Positions 21,640-33,122 of a stretch of 64,000 nt of DNA are shown here, piece by piece (position 1 is the stretch's first letter; every line of letters begins with the position of its first letter). Origin of the DNA: Ananas comosus (lineage: Eukaryota; Streptophyta; Magnoliopsida; Poales; Bromeliaceae); the NCBI RefSeq assembly GCF_001540865.1, contig NC_033628.1, positions 11,381,249-11,445,248 on the forward strand, given 5' to 3'. Both the position numbers and the translations under genes were made by a program. The notes beneath the pieces were generated by a model. The model was not told the origin of the DNA. It searched no databases and saw nothing but the letters and a program-made list of their open reading frames with translations.

Positions 21640-24588
21640 TCTTTTATAGTACTGGATCGTTCCAGAACATGGTAATGGGGGTGATGACGGAGAGAAGAGA
21701 AAAGAAGAGGAATTATTATAAAATAAACGGAGAGAGATACGCCCCATTGTTAGATTCACATTTTTTATTTGCATGATCATTAATGTTAGTTACCTTCTTT
21801 AATAGCTTTTTAACGGCATAAATAGTTTTATATGGGGAGCCATTAGAGACAGGGAAGCGAAGCTTAGAAAGGAAAGGACGGAGAAGGGCAACATGTGGAA
21901 AGGGCGGGCACTAGCAATAGAAAGTGGGAACTAATTAATAATGTCTCTGTCGCGCGACGTGGCAGAGCGAGCGATGTCGTTCTTTAGTTGTTGGAACAGA
22001 TTATCTGACCCTCCTCGAGCCCTGTGCCAACGTTGGCCTAATATAGCCTCGGCTTCACGCTTGTTAAATTGCACCACTGGTCCCAAACTTTTCTCCCTCG
22101 AGTTTCATTCTTTTTAGCCTTCAAATTGCAAGCTCCACAATAGTCAGTTTCTAAATTTTCGAAACTTTTTTATTTTATATTTTATCTATATTTTCTATTT
22201 TAGCGTAAATTATTATTACTTGTATTTAGTATATTTTTATATCTATATAATTTTTATTCTATTGAAGTTTCAAATTTTTTAGATTAAAATGAAACGTCAC
22301 GGTAAATTCAGGGACTAACGCTGCAATTTTCGCCCAGTTTAAGATGAAACGAGGGGTAATTTTGTGGGAAAAAAAGTATAGAGCAATGCTGGCCCCAGAT
22401 ATAAGTTGGTAGTTTGAACGATCGGTTTAGTTATACGAGGATCGCTTTAGTCAAACGTTGTCGTGTAGTGAGGGGCGCGTGGACGGTGAGATCTTGTTCG
22501 AGGTTTTTTGGACGGTGGATCACGATGCACGTAACACAGTGTGACGCGGTGTTCGCGGCGGGCGTAGCTAGTCGTCGCCTCAGCCCACGTTACGCGGGCC
22601 ACTATAGCATTAAATAAAAAAAAAAAAAATCCGAAGGACGTCGACCAAATCCCTTTGTCGTTTCCAGTTTAAACTCCGATAATGGAATTAATTATTCGCC
22701 AAATCCGATTGTCGTTTCCAGTTTAAACTCTGAAAATAAAATTATCATTTATTACTGTTATTGTTATGCATGCAGCAACACACATCAAATATTATTGACA
22801 CATTTATATCTCAGGGTAGTCGTTGGGTGCACCTTCTTACGTACGTAATAGAATTTGAATAAATATTATATGCACATCGTACTTAGCAGGTGTGCATGAG
22901 AGGAAAAATTTTAGACTGCAACGGATATATTAGTGACGTAGCGTAACAAATCAATCAAATTAATTATTTTAAAAATATATGTCCCATCATGATTGTAAAA
23001 AAATATTTTTATTGTACTTTTGTTTGAAAAGAATGAATATGATTGGCTTGTTATTAATGATGTGGTGCAAGTGTGACAGTGTAGAATTCCTCGCACGAGA
23101 GAATTATCTTGGATGCGTTTTGGATACGTGCTTGCTTTTGATAGGGATATTAAAAGGGGCCTATGCGAAAAGTTAAAAAGAAAAAATAATTTCAAACAAA
23201 TTCTTCAACATTTTAAATATATCATAGATACCTCTCTAAAATTGTTGCCAATTTTTTAAAAGTTTAAATTACAAAGTAACCTATTTACACCTCACAGTAG
23301 TTAATTATCATATAAGTTATAACTTTTAAGTCCAATTCATGTCACTTGGAATAGCTTTTTTAAATTTAGAAAACACAAAATTGTACAAGTAAAAAAAATC
23401 AAAGCAAAAACTGTAAGAATATAAATTTGAAATAAAGATATATATAGTAATATAAATCAAAACTAAAATAGAAAACTACTGTACTATATTAAATATTATA
23501 AAGATTTAAAAGGTGATCAAAGTAAATTATAAAAAATATAAATATGAAATAAACTCATAGTAATATAAATCGAAGCTAACATAAAGAATTACTAAACACC
23601 TTCTACAATATTGTGAAAATATTTAAAAAATCTAATAAAAAGTATATAGTTCTTCCATTTGAATTAAACAAATTAAATGAATATATATTAACTAAATGAA
23701 ATAAAATAAAGGCACACTAAATTATTCAAAATGAAAATATATTAAAATAATTAAGTTAAACTAGGTTAAGTCAAAAAAACACCTACATGTACATTTGTAG
23801 TTTATAAATATAAAAATTATATTCTTATTCTCTCATAGACTAGAATTTGCTTAATTATTTTATTAATTTTTAAATATTTAAAAACCTAAAATATTTTTTT
23901 AATTCCTAAATTATATGGTGTAAAATGTAACCATGCAATAGAGTATGGATAGTATTTTATATAAATTTAAAATGTTTATACAGATTATTTTTAGTTGCTT
24001 ATGAGCCAATTAATAGTTGGGTCTGTATCATATTTCACTTCCACATAAATTTATCCGGTGGATTTGGAATGGACCTAATTTTGTACTTATTATTATACCA
24101 ATTGATTTTTTCAAATGTGATTATATAGCCCAATTGATAGTATCATACGTTTAATTAATTAGACAACTTTATATAAATAGTAAATTTAGTTCTATTTATA
24201 CTACCATTCTATTTCATAGTGAGCGATGCTTGCTTGAAACAATCAACCAACTTTCCAATTTAAATCTAGAACAATATTAACACAATGTCAAAGTTACATG
24301 AGAGAAATTTAATACCATGTAAATTTAATAGAACAATATTAACACAATGTCAAAGATACATGAGGGAAAATTAGCTTCTCCATGCCACCTAGCTTTCACT
24401 CATTTGTATTTCAATTCTTTTTGTTAGTTCAATTAACATTTCCATTAAATTTATATGATTCAGATGAATAAACTAATCGAATTTGCCTCCACCGTTGGAT
24501 GGGAGGGGGCATACATAGCAAGGCGTCCTCCGCCGTTGATTAAAATATTACACATCAATTGGAAAAACAAAAGACAGAAAAATTTAAA
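21640..24588. other. Intergenic region upstream of MSL10
   Basis: 21640-22080 is presumed MSL10 promoter/5' UTR. A moderately GC-rich stretch at 22390-22620 has an open frame of 67 codons without recognisable motifs. A repeated block CAAATC[CG]... TTGTCGTTTCCAGTTTAAACTC occurs at 22657 and 22708. 22900-24450 is very AT-rich; a direct repeat ACAATATTAACACAATGTCAAAG occurs at 24272 and 24332. No gene recognised. Confidence 0.45.
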
Positions 24589-24860
24589 TGGGCCTACTTC
24601 AAATGGGCCAGATGTATGTTCAAAGTTTTGCACTGGGCCTGCATTAGATCTTAACGGTAAATGTTTAGTCCAGGGTCCCATGTGTGTCTATTTGCATCAA
24701 TCTAAAACACGAATCAAAATGCAGTTTGGACGGCTCGCTTAACAGTGTAAATTACTAGGACAAGATAAAATTATGCGGACGTGAGATACGTTGCTTACGG
24801 AGTACGCTTTCGCTTTCCCGAGTCCTGTAACGGTCATCAGTCATCACCCTGCCTATATAA
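24589..24860 (+). promoter_or_regulatory. Promoter-like region: three TGGGCC Site II motifs and a TATA box
   Basis: TGGGCC occurs at 24589, 24604 and 24634, and TATATAAGG at 24854 is followed by a GA-rich leader. Site II clusters with a TATA box typify plant genes for ribosome biogenesis and some snoRNA host genes. Predicted transcription is rightward from about 24885. Motifs are directly seen; promoter activity is inferred. Confidence 0.5.
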
Positions 24861-24884
24861 GGAGAGGAGCAGGCGCGGTGGGCG

Positions 24885-25610
24885 ATCGTTTTGAAAGAGG
24901 GAACGAGAGGGGAGAAGCGAGAGGAGGGCGAAGGGTTCGCAGCGAGAGAGAAAGGGCTCCTGCTTCTCTCTTGCGAAGCTCTTTCGCCATGGCCGATGAT
25001 CCATTCAAGATCCCTTCTCTTCTCCCGATCTCCGGTTTCTCTCTTTGGAAGCGCATTCTCCATGACCGATGAACCCTTCAAGGTAAGGTCCCTTCTCTTC
25101 CTCCGATCCCTTCAAGGTAAGGTCCCTTCTCTTCCTCTGATCTCCTTTTTTTCTCGTTGGAAGCGCTTTCGCCATGGCCGATGATCCCTTCTAATGTCCC
25201 TTTCTTCGCTCCTCCGATCTCCTGTTTCTCTCTTTTGAACCCCTTTTGCCATGGCCGATGATCCCTTCAAGATCCCTTGCTTTTCTTCTTCCGATTTCGG
25301 GGTTGATCGCCTCGGAGGGTGGAAGAGGTGGGGAATGCGAAGGATTTGCAGCGGGGGAGAGAAAGGGCTCCTGCTTCTCTGTGTCGAAGCGCTTTCACCA
25401 TGGCCGATGATTCCCTCAAGAACCCTCGCTTATCTTCTTCATCTTAGCGGCGGATAGGGTTCTTGATCGCGTCCTTCTTACCGCGACTGGTGATACTCAG
25501 GTAAGCACTACCCCTAGACCCCTCACTTCGCTTCCTCCGATCTGAGCAGCGGGTAATGTTCTTGATTGTCTCCTAAGAATCGCATGGAGCAACATGAGGT
25601 AAATGTGATC
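24885..25610 (+). ncRNA. Repeated leader of a putative long non-coding transcript
   Basis: A block centred on ATGGCCGATGATCC recurs with start codons at 24989, 25062 (variant ATGACCGATGAACC), 25174, 25251 and 25399, each followed by a CT-rich stretch. The first and last copies also share about 60 nt upstream (GAGAGAAAGGGCTCCTGCTT). The first ATG opens only 27 codons (MADDPFKIPSLL... ending LHDR). Candidate splice donors follow: AAG|GTAAGG at about 25083 and 25119, CAG|GTAAGC at about 25500, GAG|GTAAAT at about 25600. This looks like a tandemly duplicated first exon with short uORF-like frames rather than a protein gene. Transcription is not shown. Confidence 0.45.
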
Positions 25611-26089
25611 TCTCCCTCCAAGATCATTCGTTTCTCTTCTTCCAAAATCAGTGTCGTGTCAGGTTTGCGTTATCTGTTTTTTCTTCCGAAATCACTGTTT
25701 CGTCATGGTTTCTGAATCGCTGATCCATCAAGCATTCAACTAGTTCTAGATCACCTCTTGTGAATATTGATAAGCGAAATGCAAGTGAGCGATCTTTCAT
25801 TTAATTGTGTTATCGACCTACATGGAGAAATTCATTGGTAGGGTTAGGGTTCCGTTGGTTTGTTTTATGGATTTCTCCATCCCACTATTTAATATTTCGA
25901 TAATGAGGGTAGAAGCCTAATGCTACCATCTGGGGAGAAAAAAAAAGAAGAAATAATGGAAGTTTTAAGTTGCCGCCATGTTAACATCTTCCTTTGGGAG
26001 ATTACATGGGCAAATGCGGGCCTATATTGGTATTGCAAAGTGGGTAGTGTCATTTGGAATTGCACAATGTCATTGCTTAACGTGAGCTT

Positions 26090-29060
26090 CTCCACTGGTG
26101 TTGGCTGGTTATCTAGTAGTGGTCTGACTCAGAAGGCAGTAACCTGCAACTGAGCCAAAACTAACATAATTGCTCGAATGAACAGCCCATTGTTAAATCT
26201 TTGTAGGGATATCATTTCTCAATCTTTATAATTTTTTTTATCATTATTTATTTACTGAGGATGGGAACAGGGAAGTTGCTGTCTGGATAAAACTATGGAA
26301 GCTTTAAGTTGCATGTACCTCGTCTCTGTTAAATTCAGAGATGCCTTGGTGCCGCTACTCCTCTTGGATCTGCATCCGGATGTAAACTCGACAATTTTTA
26401 AAAATTCTTTCTACCCCCTTGCCAATAGTCTTGGAGAACTTGAGTCTTCTTCACGGATTGCAAGGTGGCTAAAGCCATTTGGGATTGCGGTTCCTTTGAT
26501 GCCAGCTGTTTCTCTGGTGGTTGGCTTTCGGAAGGCAGTAACCTCCAACCGAGCCAAACTAACCAACTACTTGCCCTAAATTTTCTCAGGGAAATAAATG
26601 AGTCCAGAAACCCTGATTAATAGCACCTGGTAAAATAGATGAAAGCTTAAAGTTGCACTCTGCATTAAATTCTCCCTTTGAAAGATGTTTGGGCATACTC
26701 CGTCCTTTCAGTGTCTTGGCTTGCCCATGTGAACTTCATATCATTTCGGATTCTTGCCGCCCCCTCTGCAATCTTATGGAAGGTTTTGAGTAGGGCCCTT
26801 TCAATTTGCATTATATTATCATTCTCTGTTCCTTTGGTGCCAGCTGGTTATCTCGTGGTTGCCTCTTGGAAGGCAGTGACCTGCGACCGAGTCAGATTAA
26901 CCTATTACTTGCTCTAAATTTTCTCGGGGAAACCAGAACTTACTCTGCCCTGCAATGCGTTCCCCATGTAAGCTTCATACCATTTCGGATTCTTGCTGCC
27001 TGTGTTTTGCAAATATTCCTGGAGATTCGAGTATCTCTATATAAAATTGCTAGGTGGCTAGAGCCGTTTCAGTTTGCTTTGTCTCACCACTCTATCTGTG
27101 CTTCTCCTCTGGTGCCAGCTGGTTATCCTGTGGTTAGCTCTTGGAAGGCAAGCTGCAACCGAGCCAAATTAAGCTATTACTTCAAACTTTCTCAGGGAAA
27201 CCAATGAGGCTGGAGGCAAATTATACCACCTGAAAAAACAGATAAAAGTTTAAGTTGCCCTATGTGTTAAATTCAAAGATGGCTTGGTGCGGCGACTCCC
27301 CTTGGATATGCATGCCGACGTAAACTTGACAATTTTTTAAAATTCATTCTGCCCCCTGCCAATAGTATTGAAGAACTTGAGTCTTTCTTCATGGATTGCA
27401 AGGTGGCTAAAGCCATTTGGGATTGCGCTTCCTCTGCTGCCAACTGTTTCTCTGATGGTTGACTCTCGGAAGGCAGTAACCTGCAACCAAGCCAAACTAA
27501 CCAATTACTTGCCCTAAATTTTCTCAGGGAAATAAATGAGTCCAGAAATCCCTGATTGTAGCACCTGGTAAAATAGATGAAAGCTTAAAGTTGCACTCTG
27601 CGTTAAATTCTCCCTTTGAAAGATGATTTGGGCATACTATGTCCCATGGGAACTTCATATCATTTCGGATTCTTGCTGCCCCCTCTGCAATCTTCTGGAA
27701 GGTTTTGAGTAGGGCCCTTTCAGTTTGCATTATATTATCATTCTCTGTTCCTCTGGTTCCAGCTGGTTATCTTGTGGTTGGCTCTTGGAAGGCAGTGACC
27801 TGCAACTGAGTCAGATTAACCTATTACTTGCTCTAAATTTTCTCGGGGAAACCAGAACATACTCTGCCCTGCAATGCGTTCCCCATGTAAGCTTTATTCT
27901 ATTTCGGATTCTTGCTGCCCGTGTTTTGCAAATATTCCTGGAGATTTTGAGTATCTCTATGTAAAATTGTTAGGTGGCTAAAGCCATTTCTGTTTGCATT
28001 GTCTCACCACTCTATGTGTGCTTCTCCTCTGGTGCCAGCTGGTTATCTTGTGGTTGGTTCTTGGAAGGCAGTGACCTGCAACTGAGTTAGATTAACCTAT
28101 TACTCGCTCTAATTTTTCTCGGGAAAATCAGAGCATACTCTGCACTGCAATGCGTTTCCCATGTAAGCTTCATACTACATCGGATTCGTGCTGCCTGTAT
28201 TTTGCAAATATTCCTGGAAATTTCAGTATCTCTATATAAAATTGCTAGGCGGCTAGAGCCATTTCGATTTGCATTGTTTCATCACTCTACGTGTGCTTCT
28301 CCTCTGGTGCCAGCTGTTTATCCTGTGGTTGGCCCTTGGAAGGCAATCTGCAACCGAGCCAAATTAAACTATTACTTCAAACTAGGAAACCAATGAGGCT
28401 GGAAGCATATTATACCACCAGAAAAAACAGATAAAAGTTTAAGTTGCCTCTGTGTTTAATTTTCCCTTTTAAAGATGGCTTGGGTGTACTCTGCTCTTCA
28501 GTACCTTGCCCATGTATTATTGCAATATCTTGCTACCTATCTACAAATTCCTGAAAATCCTGGGTATATCTTCATAAATTGCAAGGCGCCAAGAGCCATT
28601 TTGGATTGCTTATCACTTTATGTGGGCTCCTTCGGTGTCGACTGGTTATGTTGTGGTTGGCTCTTGGAAGGCACTAACCTGCAGCCTTGCCAAACCAAAA
28701 TATTACTTGCTTAACTGGTGGCCCACTTTTGAACCTTTGTATCATAATCTCAAGGGAACCTGAGATCCCTATTGCTGCGACCAGGAAAAATCTCATGAAG
28801 CCTGGTTAATTTCGTAGTTTGAAAAATTAGAAGATGATTTGGAGTGGACTTCTCCCATTTTAAAAACTTAAATGTTGTTTCAGATCTTGCTGCCCCTTCT
28901 ATAGAAGGAATGAATATATCTTCATGGATTACAACTCTGGGTGGTCTGCATGATGTTAGTAGTTAATGTTCACTTCTCCTATTTGTCAGTATCTTGTGGT
29001 TGGCTCTCGGAAGGCAGTAACTGCAACCGTACCAAACCAATGTATTATTTGCTCTACTTC
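26090..29060 (+). repeat. Ten-unit tandem array (about 300 nt each) with a conserved hairpin; putative structured non-coding RNA
   Basis: Ten copies of a unit recur with spacings of about 273-405 nt. Each holds a segment GTGCCAGCTGGTTAT-like, then GTGGTTGGCTC, then GGAAGGCAGT[GA]ACCTGCAA, then C[CT]GAG[CT]CA. The last three fold into a hairpin: TTGGCTC pairs with GAGCCAA, and GGCAG with CTGC. Hairpins are near 26128-26154, 26521-26557, 26859-26894, 27134-27167, 27459-27496, 27778-27813, 28053-28089, 28329-28362, 28657-28693 and 29000-29034. A second small stem TGGCTAAAGCCA (variants TGGCTAGAGCCG, CGGCTAGAGCCA) precedes it in several units. The block at about 26295-26640 is repeated at about 27240-27590. 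Reading frames are short and interrupted in every unit. The family is unknown to me. Confidence 0.6.
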
Positions 29061-29283
29061 CAGGCTGTTGCTTGGAAAAATTTCTGGAAGCCTAGTTATT
29101 TCTTACTTTGGAAGATGAATTGGGCTGGACTCCTCCCAAATGTGCTTTTTTAAAATCTTTCGTATCATTTCAGATTTTTGTCACCCCCTCTGTAGTACTC
29201 CTGAAGGTGTTGAAATATATCTTCAGGGGCTTCGTTTTTTGCAGGATGCAATGCTGGCCCTTGTGGGGGTACCTTGCACCATA

Positions 29284-29417
29284 GTTGTTCCTTCAAGGGT
29301 AGCATCCTCGAAGCTATATCTGTACGGAAGTTATACTCTGCATGATCTGCGTTGTTCCTTCAAGGGTAGCATCCTTGAAGCTAGATCTGTATGGAAGTTA
29401 TACTCTGCATGATCTGC
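29284..29417 (+). repeat. Two tandem copies of a 67-bp unit
   Basis: Units 29284-29350 and 29351-29417 start GTTGTTCCTTCAAGGGTAGC and end ACTCTGCATGATCTGC with a few differences. They lie just beyond the ten-unit array, probably in the same transcription unit. Confidence 0.85.
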
Positions 29418-29459
29418 GTTTTTTAAGGGAAGGTTTCTCTCTTGTAAAGTATTTTGGGA

Positions 29460-29700
29460 CTCTAAATATGTATTAGGGATAATATCTAATATACCCTTCA
29501 AAACTTCAAAAATATCTAATATACCCCTAGTTGACCAAAATGGTCTTATTGATTTTCAAAAATCCCTTCAAAAATTCCCAAACCCCTAGGGATTACTAAT
29601 GTAAATTGGGGTTTTGAAGGGTATTTGGGTAAGTTCAGGGTAAATTCGAAAATTTTGAATAGTAGTCATGGCTAAATAAGCAAAAGACCCGTATTAGGTT
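29460..29700. mobile_element. Probable short TIR-like repeat
   Basis: It begins near TATTAGGGATAATATCTAATATACCC and ends near CCCGTATTAGG, with a TATACCCCT motif shared in style with the 4087-4600 element. Boundaries are uncertain. Confidence 0.3.
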
Positions 29701-29854
29701 GCATTTCCTTGGTTTTTATTTTTGCTTAGTGATCTGTTCTTATATTACAACCCTGGTTTATCAATACCTGATTGCTGAGTTAAATAAATGAATCTCCTTT
29801 GTTCAGAGAAAAAAAGAATCTAAGACTTTGTCCATCCTAGAGGTTCGGTTTAGA

Positions 29855-31375
29855 TCTTTTGTGCTAACTTAAAGAGCTTCAGTAAGTTGTTTTCTTGCTG
29901 CTAACAGGAGCTGGGCATCAAGGCATTAAGAGCCAAAATTAGACTCTTCCTGGTCCCGGTGCCCTGTGGAATTGCAAAGGTCAACAAGTTCTCTAAGAAG
30001 CACTAGAAAGCGTCAACAAGTTCTTCGCCCCATTGTCCTGGGGACATGCTGGTGTGGCTATGTTGAACTGGTAACAAATGCAGCAATCTGCCTTATATAC
30101 AGGTGGAGAAAATGCTGCTTCAGACATTGCTTGCTTTTCTGACAGTTTTGACTGGTGGATCATGAAGTTTTTTATAAAACTGCGATGAGGATGGGGTATA
30201 ATTTTTTCCCGATCTTTACTTACTATCTGTAAGGTTGTGCTTTCTTGCTACTTTCTTACTGAGCTATGTGGTTCTTGCTGCTATGCTGGAGTAATTAGTC
30301 TGTTTTCATATCTGCATCTTATGTTTCAGTGTTTAATACTTTAATGTGTTATTATATTGATAAAATAGAAGTTTTTAGTTTTTATTTTGAATGGCAAATT
30401 TTGCTTCCTTGCTAATTTCCTATTGAATTTGTTGATTCCTGCCAATAAGCTGGAATAGTTAGTCTTTTCTGTATCTACATTTCTGGTGATTTTTGGTGTT
30501 AACTGTATTTGGATGTGAGTGAGTACTATAGGGTTTTTTTTTCCTTTGTTGCGTATTGTATTTTGAAATACAAATTTTCATTCGGGCTCGCACTGTTACT
30601 TTCTGTTCGTAATTGGATTTTCTTTTTTTTCTCCATTGATGGTAGAATAAGAGGATAATTGGTTATTCTAAAATCTTGCTGCGGTTCTATAACATCTGTA
30701 GGCAATTGGTTATTAGATAAATGCATGAAAATAATGTATAACTTTTATTTTCTGCTCTTTTAAAGAACTAACAATTTTTTTTTCTTTGAGAGAAACGTAG
30801 CAAGCTATCACCTTCGTTCTTTTTTTTTAAAAAAATGAACTAAACTAGAAATATGAAGCAAACTAGACTTCGAATTTGGGACCTTGGGTACCAACCATAA
30901 AACCATTAGCCAACTGTGCTAGGCACGATCGGCTTTTGAACAATTAATCATTATATTGGATTTTTATTGGTTGAGTTGAAGAACTAATCATTATTCACTA
31001 GCTCCTGAGTTGAGATAATGAATTTGCTTTTACAGAGTCAAAAAAAAAAAAAAGCAAGGTTGTTCTGACCTAGAGGCTCAGTTTGGATCACTGCATCGTG
31101 CTAAAGGTGCCAGCTTCAAACAATGACTTCGCGAGGCATAACTGAACCCTTCTTGGCCCCATTGCACTGGGAACTTGCAAGTTTGCGTCAACAAGTTATT
31201 TGAGAAGCACAATGATGTGGCAACAATTTCTCGGCCCCACTGCCCTGGGGACTTGCTGGTATGGCTATGTTGAACTGGTAACAAGATTCAATAATTTGAC
31301 CCATGGAGGTAGAGGTAATGTTGCTCCCTACATTTTTCTGCTTTGTTGGTGATGGTTTTGACTGACGGATGGAAT
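29855..31375 (+). repeat. Duplicated 320-nt module with CCCC...GGGG hairpins (copies at 29855-30185 and 31063-31375)
   Basis: The two copies share CCCC(A/C)TTG.CCTGGGGAC(A/T)TGCTGGT(G/A)TGGCTATGTTGAACTGGTAACA and GT(C/T)AACAAGTT. Within each copy a shorter CCC...TGGGA/GGAC block is itself doubled. CCCC-ACTGCCCT-GGGG can form a stem. There is no open frame. Between the copies lie T-rich sequence and a SINE fragment (30815-30935). They may be downstream exons of the same non-coding locus. Confidence 0.5.
30815..30935 (-). mobile_element. tRNA-derived SINE, minus orientation, diverged
   Basis: T-run, then CTAGAAATATGAAGC, ACTTCGAATTTGGGACCTTGGGTACCAACC and CCAACTGTGCTAGGCACGATCGGC, colinear with the copies at 44878 and 63741. 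Confidence 0.6.
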
Positions 31376-32509
31376 ACTTGTAAAGTTTTGCTAATTTATT
31401 AGTTTTTCTACATTGGAAAGTAATTTTATTCCTATCTCACACTTTCTCAAAACAGCTGTCAGGATTATTATTATTTCAATCTGAATTTAGATCAATTGTT
31501 GCAGCTCAGGAGAGTGGCATTTCTTGCGGCTTAGTAAGATGGTGCTTTTCGCAGGCCAGATTTATTAATATGTTGTGTCTTAAGATTAATCAGAAGATTG
31601 CCTGGACTTGAATAATTCCATGCTAGGTAAAAAGAATAAATTATTTTTATTACAGACTATTTACCTCTGTTAACAGGTTTTGTAAAATTTAATTTCTTTA
31701 CTATAGCTATTAACATTTAATTTCTTTACTATAGCTTATTCATTTTTTTTTTCCTTTCGCATGTTAAAAGTTTCTTATCAAAACCATGCTTTTTTCCTAG
31801 CTCTTCTTGCTAAAATCCAGTCCACTTATCTCTTTTCTATTTCCTCCCATCCCAAATTCAACAGTTTTTTACTAGCCAAATGTTGGAGAGTTTCAACAAA
31901 TTTCTTCCACTTCTAATGCTCCTCCTGCCTTTTCTCATTTCCATTCATTGAAATCCTTATTTTAAGACATTTTTTCTCCTTCCACCTATCACCTTGTTCA
32001 GACCATATATCCATCCACATGATACAGAGTAACAGAAGGCTAATATGACATTTTTTTTTATTGAAACATTTGTACAGAGGACATGGATTATTAGAAGATT
32101 CAATAATATATATCACAATTCAATGCAAAAAATTGTTCTCTCATATACATTCTAAACTATTTCATTATTCTTTGAGAAATTAATCTTTTTTAATATTATT
32201 TGAAACATTTTAGGCTATTCTGTCATTATTTGAAACATTTTAGGCTATTCTGTAGATTTGTATAAGTTATTTGAATAGAGAAGTAAAACCCTAATTCAAT
32301 CTAGCTAGGAATCAAGAAAGGATGGATAAAATTAACAATTTTTGTCGCTAGATTTGGTTTCTGGTAATTACATGCACGTTTTACATGTTTATAAGGGTTT
32401 TACATGTTTATAAGGGATTGATAAGATTAACACTTTTCCCCTTACATGTTTATATTACTGAAACTTTTCCAAATAAGTCATATGGTTTATCCTTATTTAA
32501 GAATTCTAT
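31376..32509. other. AT-rich intergenic DNA
   Basis: No gene recognised. A 29-nt direct repeat (ATTATTTGAAACATTTTAGG core) occurs at about 32197 and 32226, and ACATGTTTATAAGGG occurs twice at about 32385-32415. Confidence 0.45.
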
Positions 32510-32791
32510 TCATGACTGGTGCCAGATTTCTTGTTTCAGTGTATCTTGAGTTTTCCAGTTAGATATATGCTCCTGTGTGTCTGTTGCAGCAACTATGTAA
32601 AATTTATGTACAATTTGTTCATATAGTTTAGGGTGACCTCCTAGTACGTGTTGCAGAAGGTTCCTGTGGGCAATCAGCCGTACATGTCTTGCCTGCTTGC
32701 ACCGGTAACACCTGCCATGCCGGCGAGGGCACGTGGACGCAAAGTGTGGATCACCACAGAATACGCATGGTCTGTACTCGGCAGTTAACAT
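32510..32791 (-). pseudogene. Possible zinc-knuckle (gag-like) remnant
   Basis: A 93-codon frame encodes two Cys/His clusters: CVFCGDPHFASTC (CX2CX3HX4C) and CYRCKQARHV (CX2CX4H), close to the CCHC knuckles of retrotransposon Gag or plant zinc-knuckle proteins. The remainder has no recognisable domain. No LTRs or pol flank it. It could be a Gag fragment, an exon of an unrecognised gene, or chance. Confidence 0.3.
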
Positions 32792-33122
32792 TATGTTATC
32801 TTAAAATAAACTACTATAGAAGCGACTTTACTAATAATTGGGTGAAACATCCTTTTTGACTTAAATAGTAACAATCTTGGTGTTTGGCCCATGCTATAAG
32901 CTCATCATGTTACTTCCCAATCAATCGTAGAGTAAGTACTGATGCCCTTGTATCTATTTATTTAGTCTGATCCATTTCTATCTTGATGCTTATATTTTGT
33001 TTTACTCAAATTGTGCCTGGCAGGTGCAGATTCAAGCTTGTGGCTTGCATTGTGCCAGTGTGCATGTGCATACATGGAAATGACAATTACAAAAGGTATT
33101 GATGATTTAGATTTCCCACTTA

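Noticed and set aside
24989..25081. MADDPFKIPSLL... as a protein-coding gene start
   Set aside because: The frame ends after 27 codons, later copies of the block open different short frames, and no downstream exon continues it.
26090..29060. The 300-nt array as a CRISPR array or satellite DNA
   Set aside because: Units are long, diverged and lack alternating identical repeats and spacers; ten local copies with promoter-like DNA upstream do not resemble a satellite.
26090..29060. Array units as C/D-box snoRNAs
   Set aside because: No consistent RTGATGA/CTGA box pair with a terminal stem was found; H/ACA type remains open but unproven.
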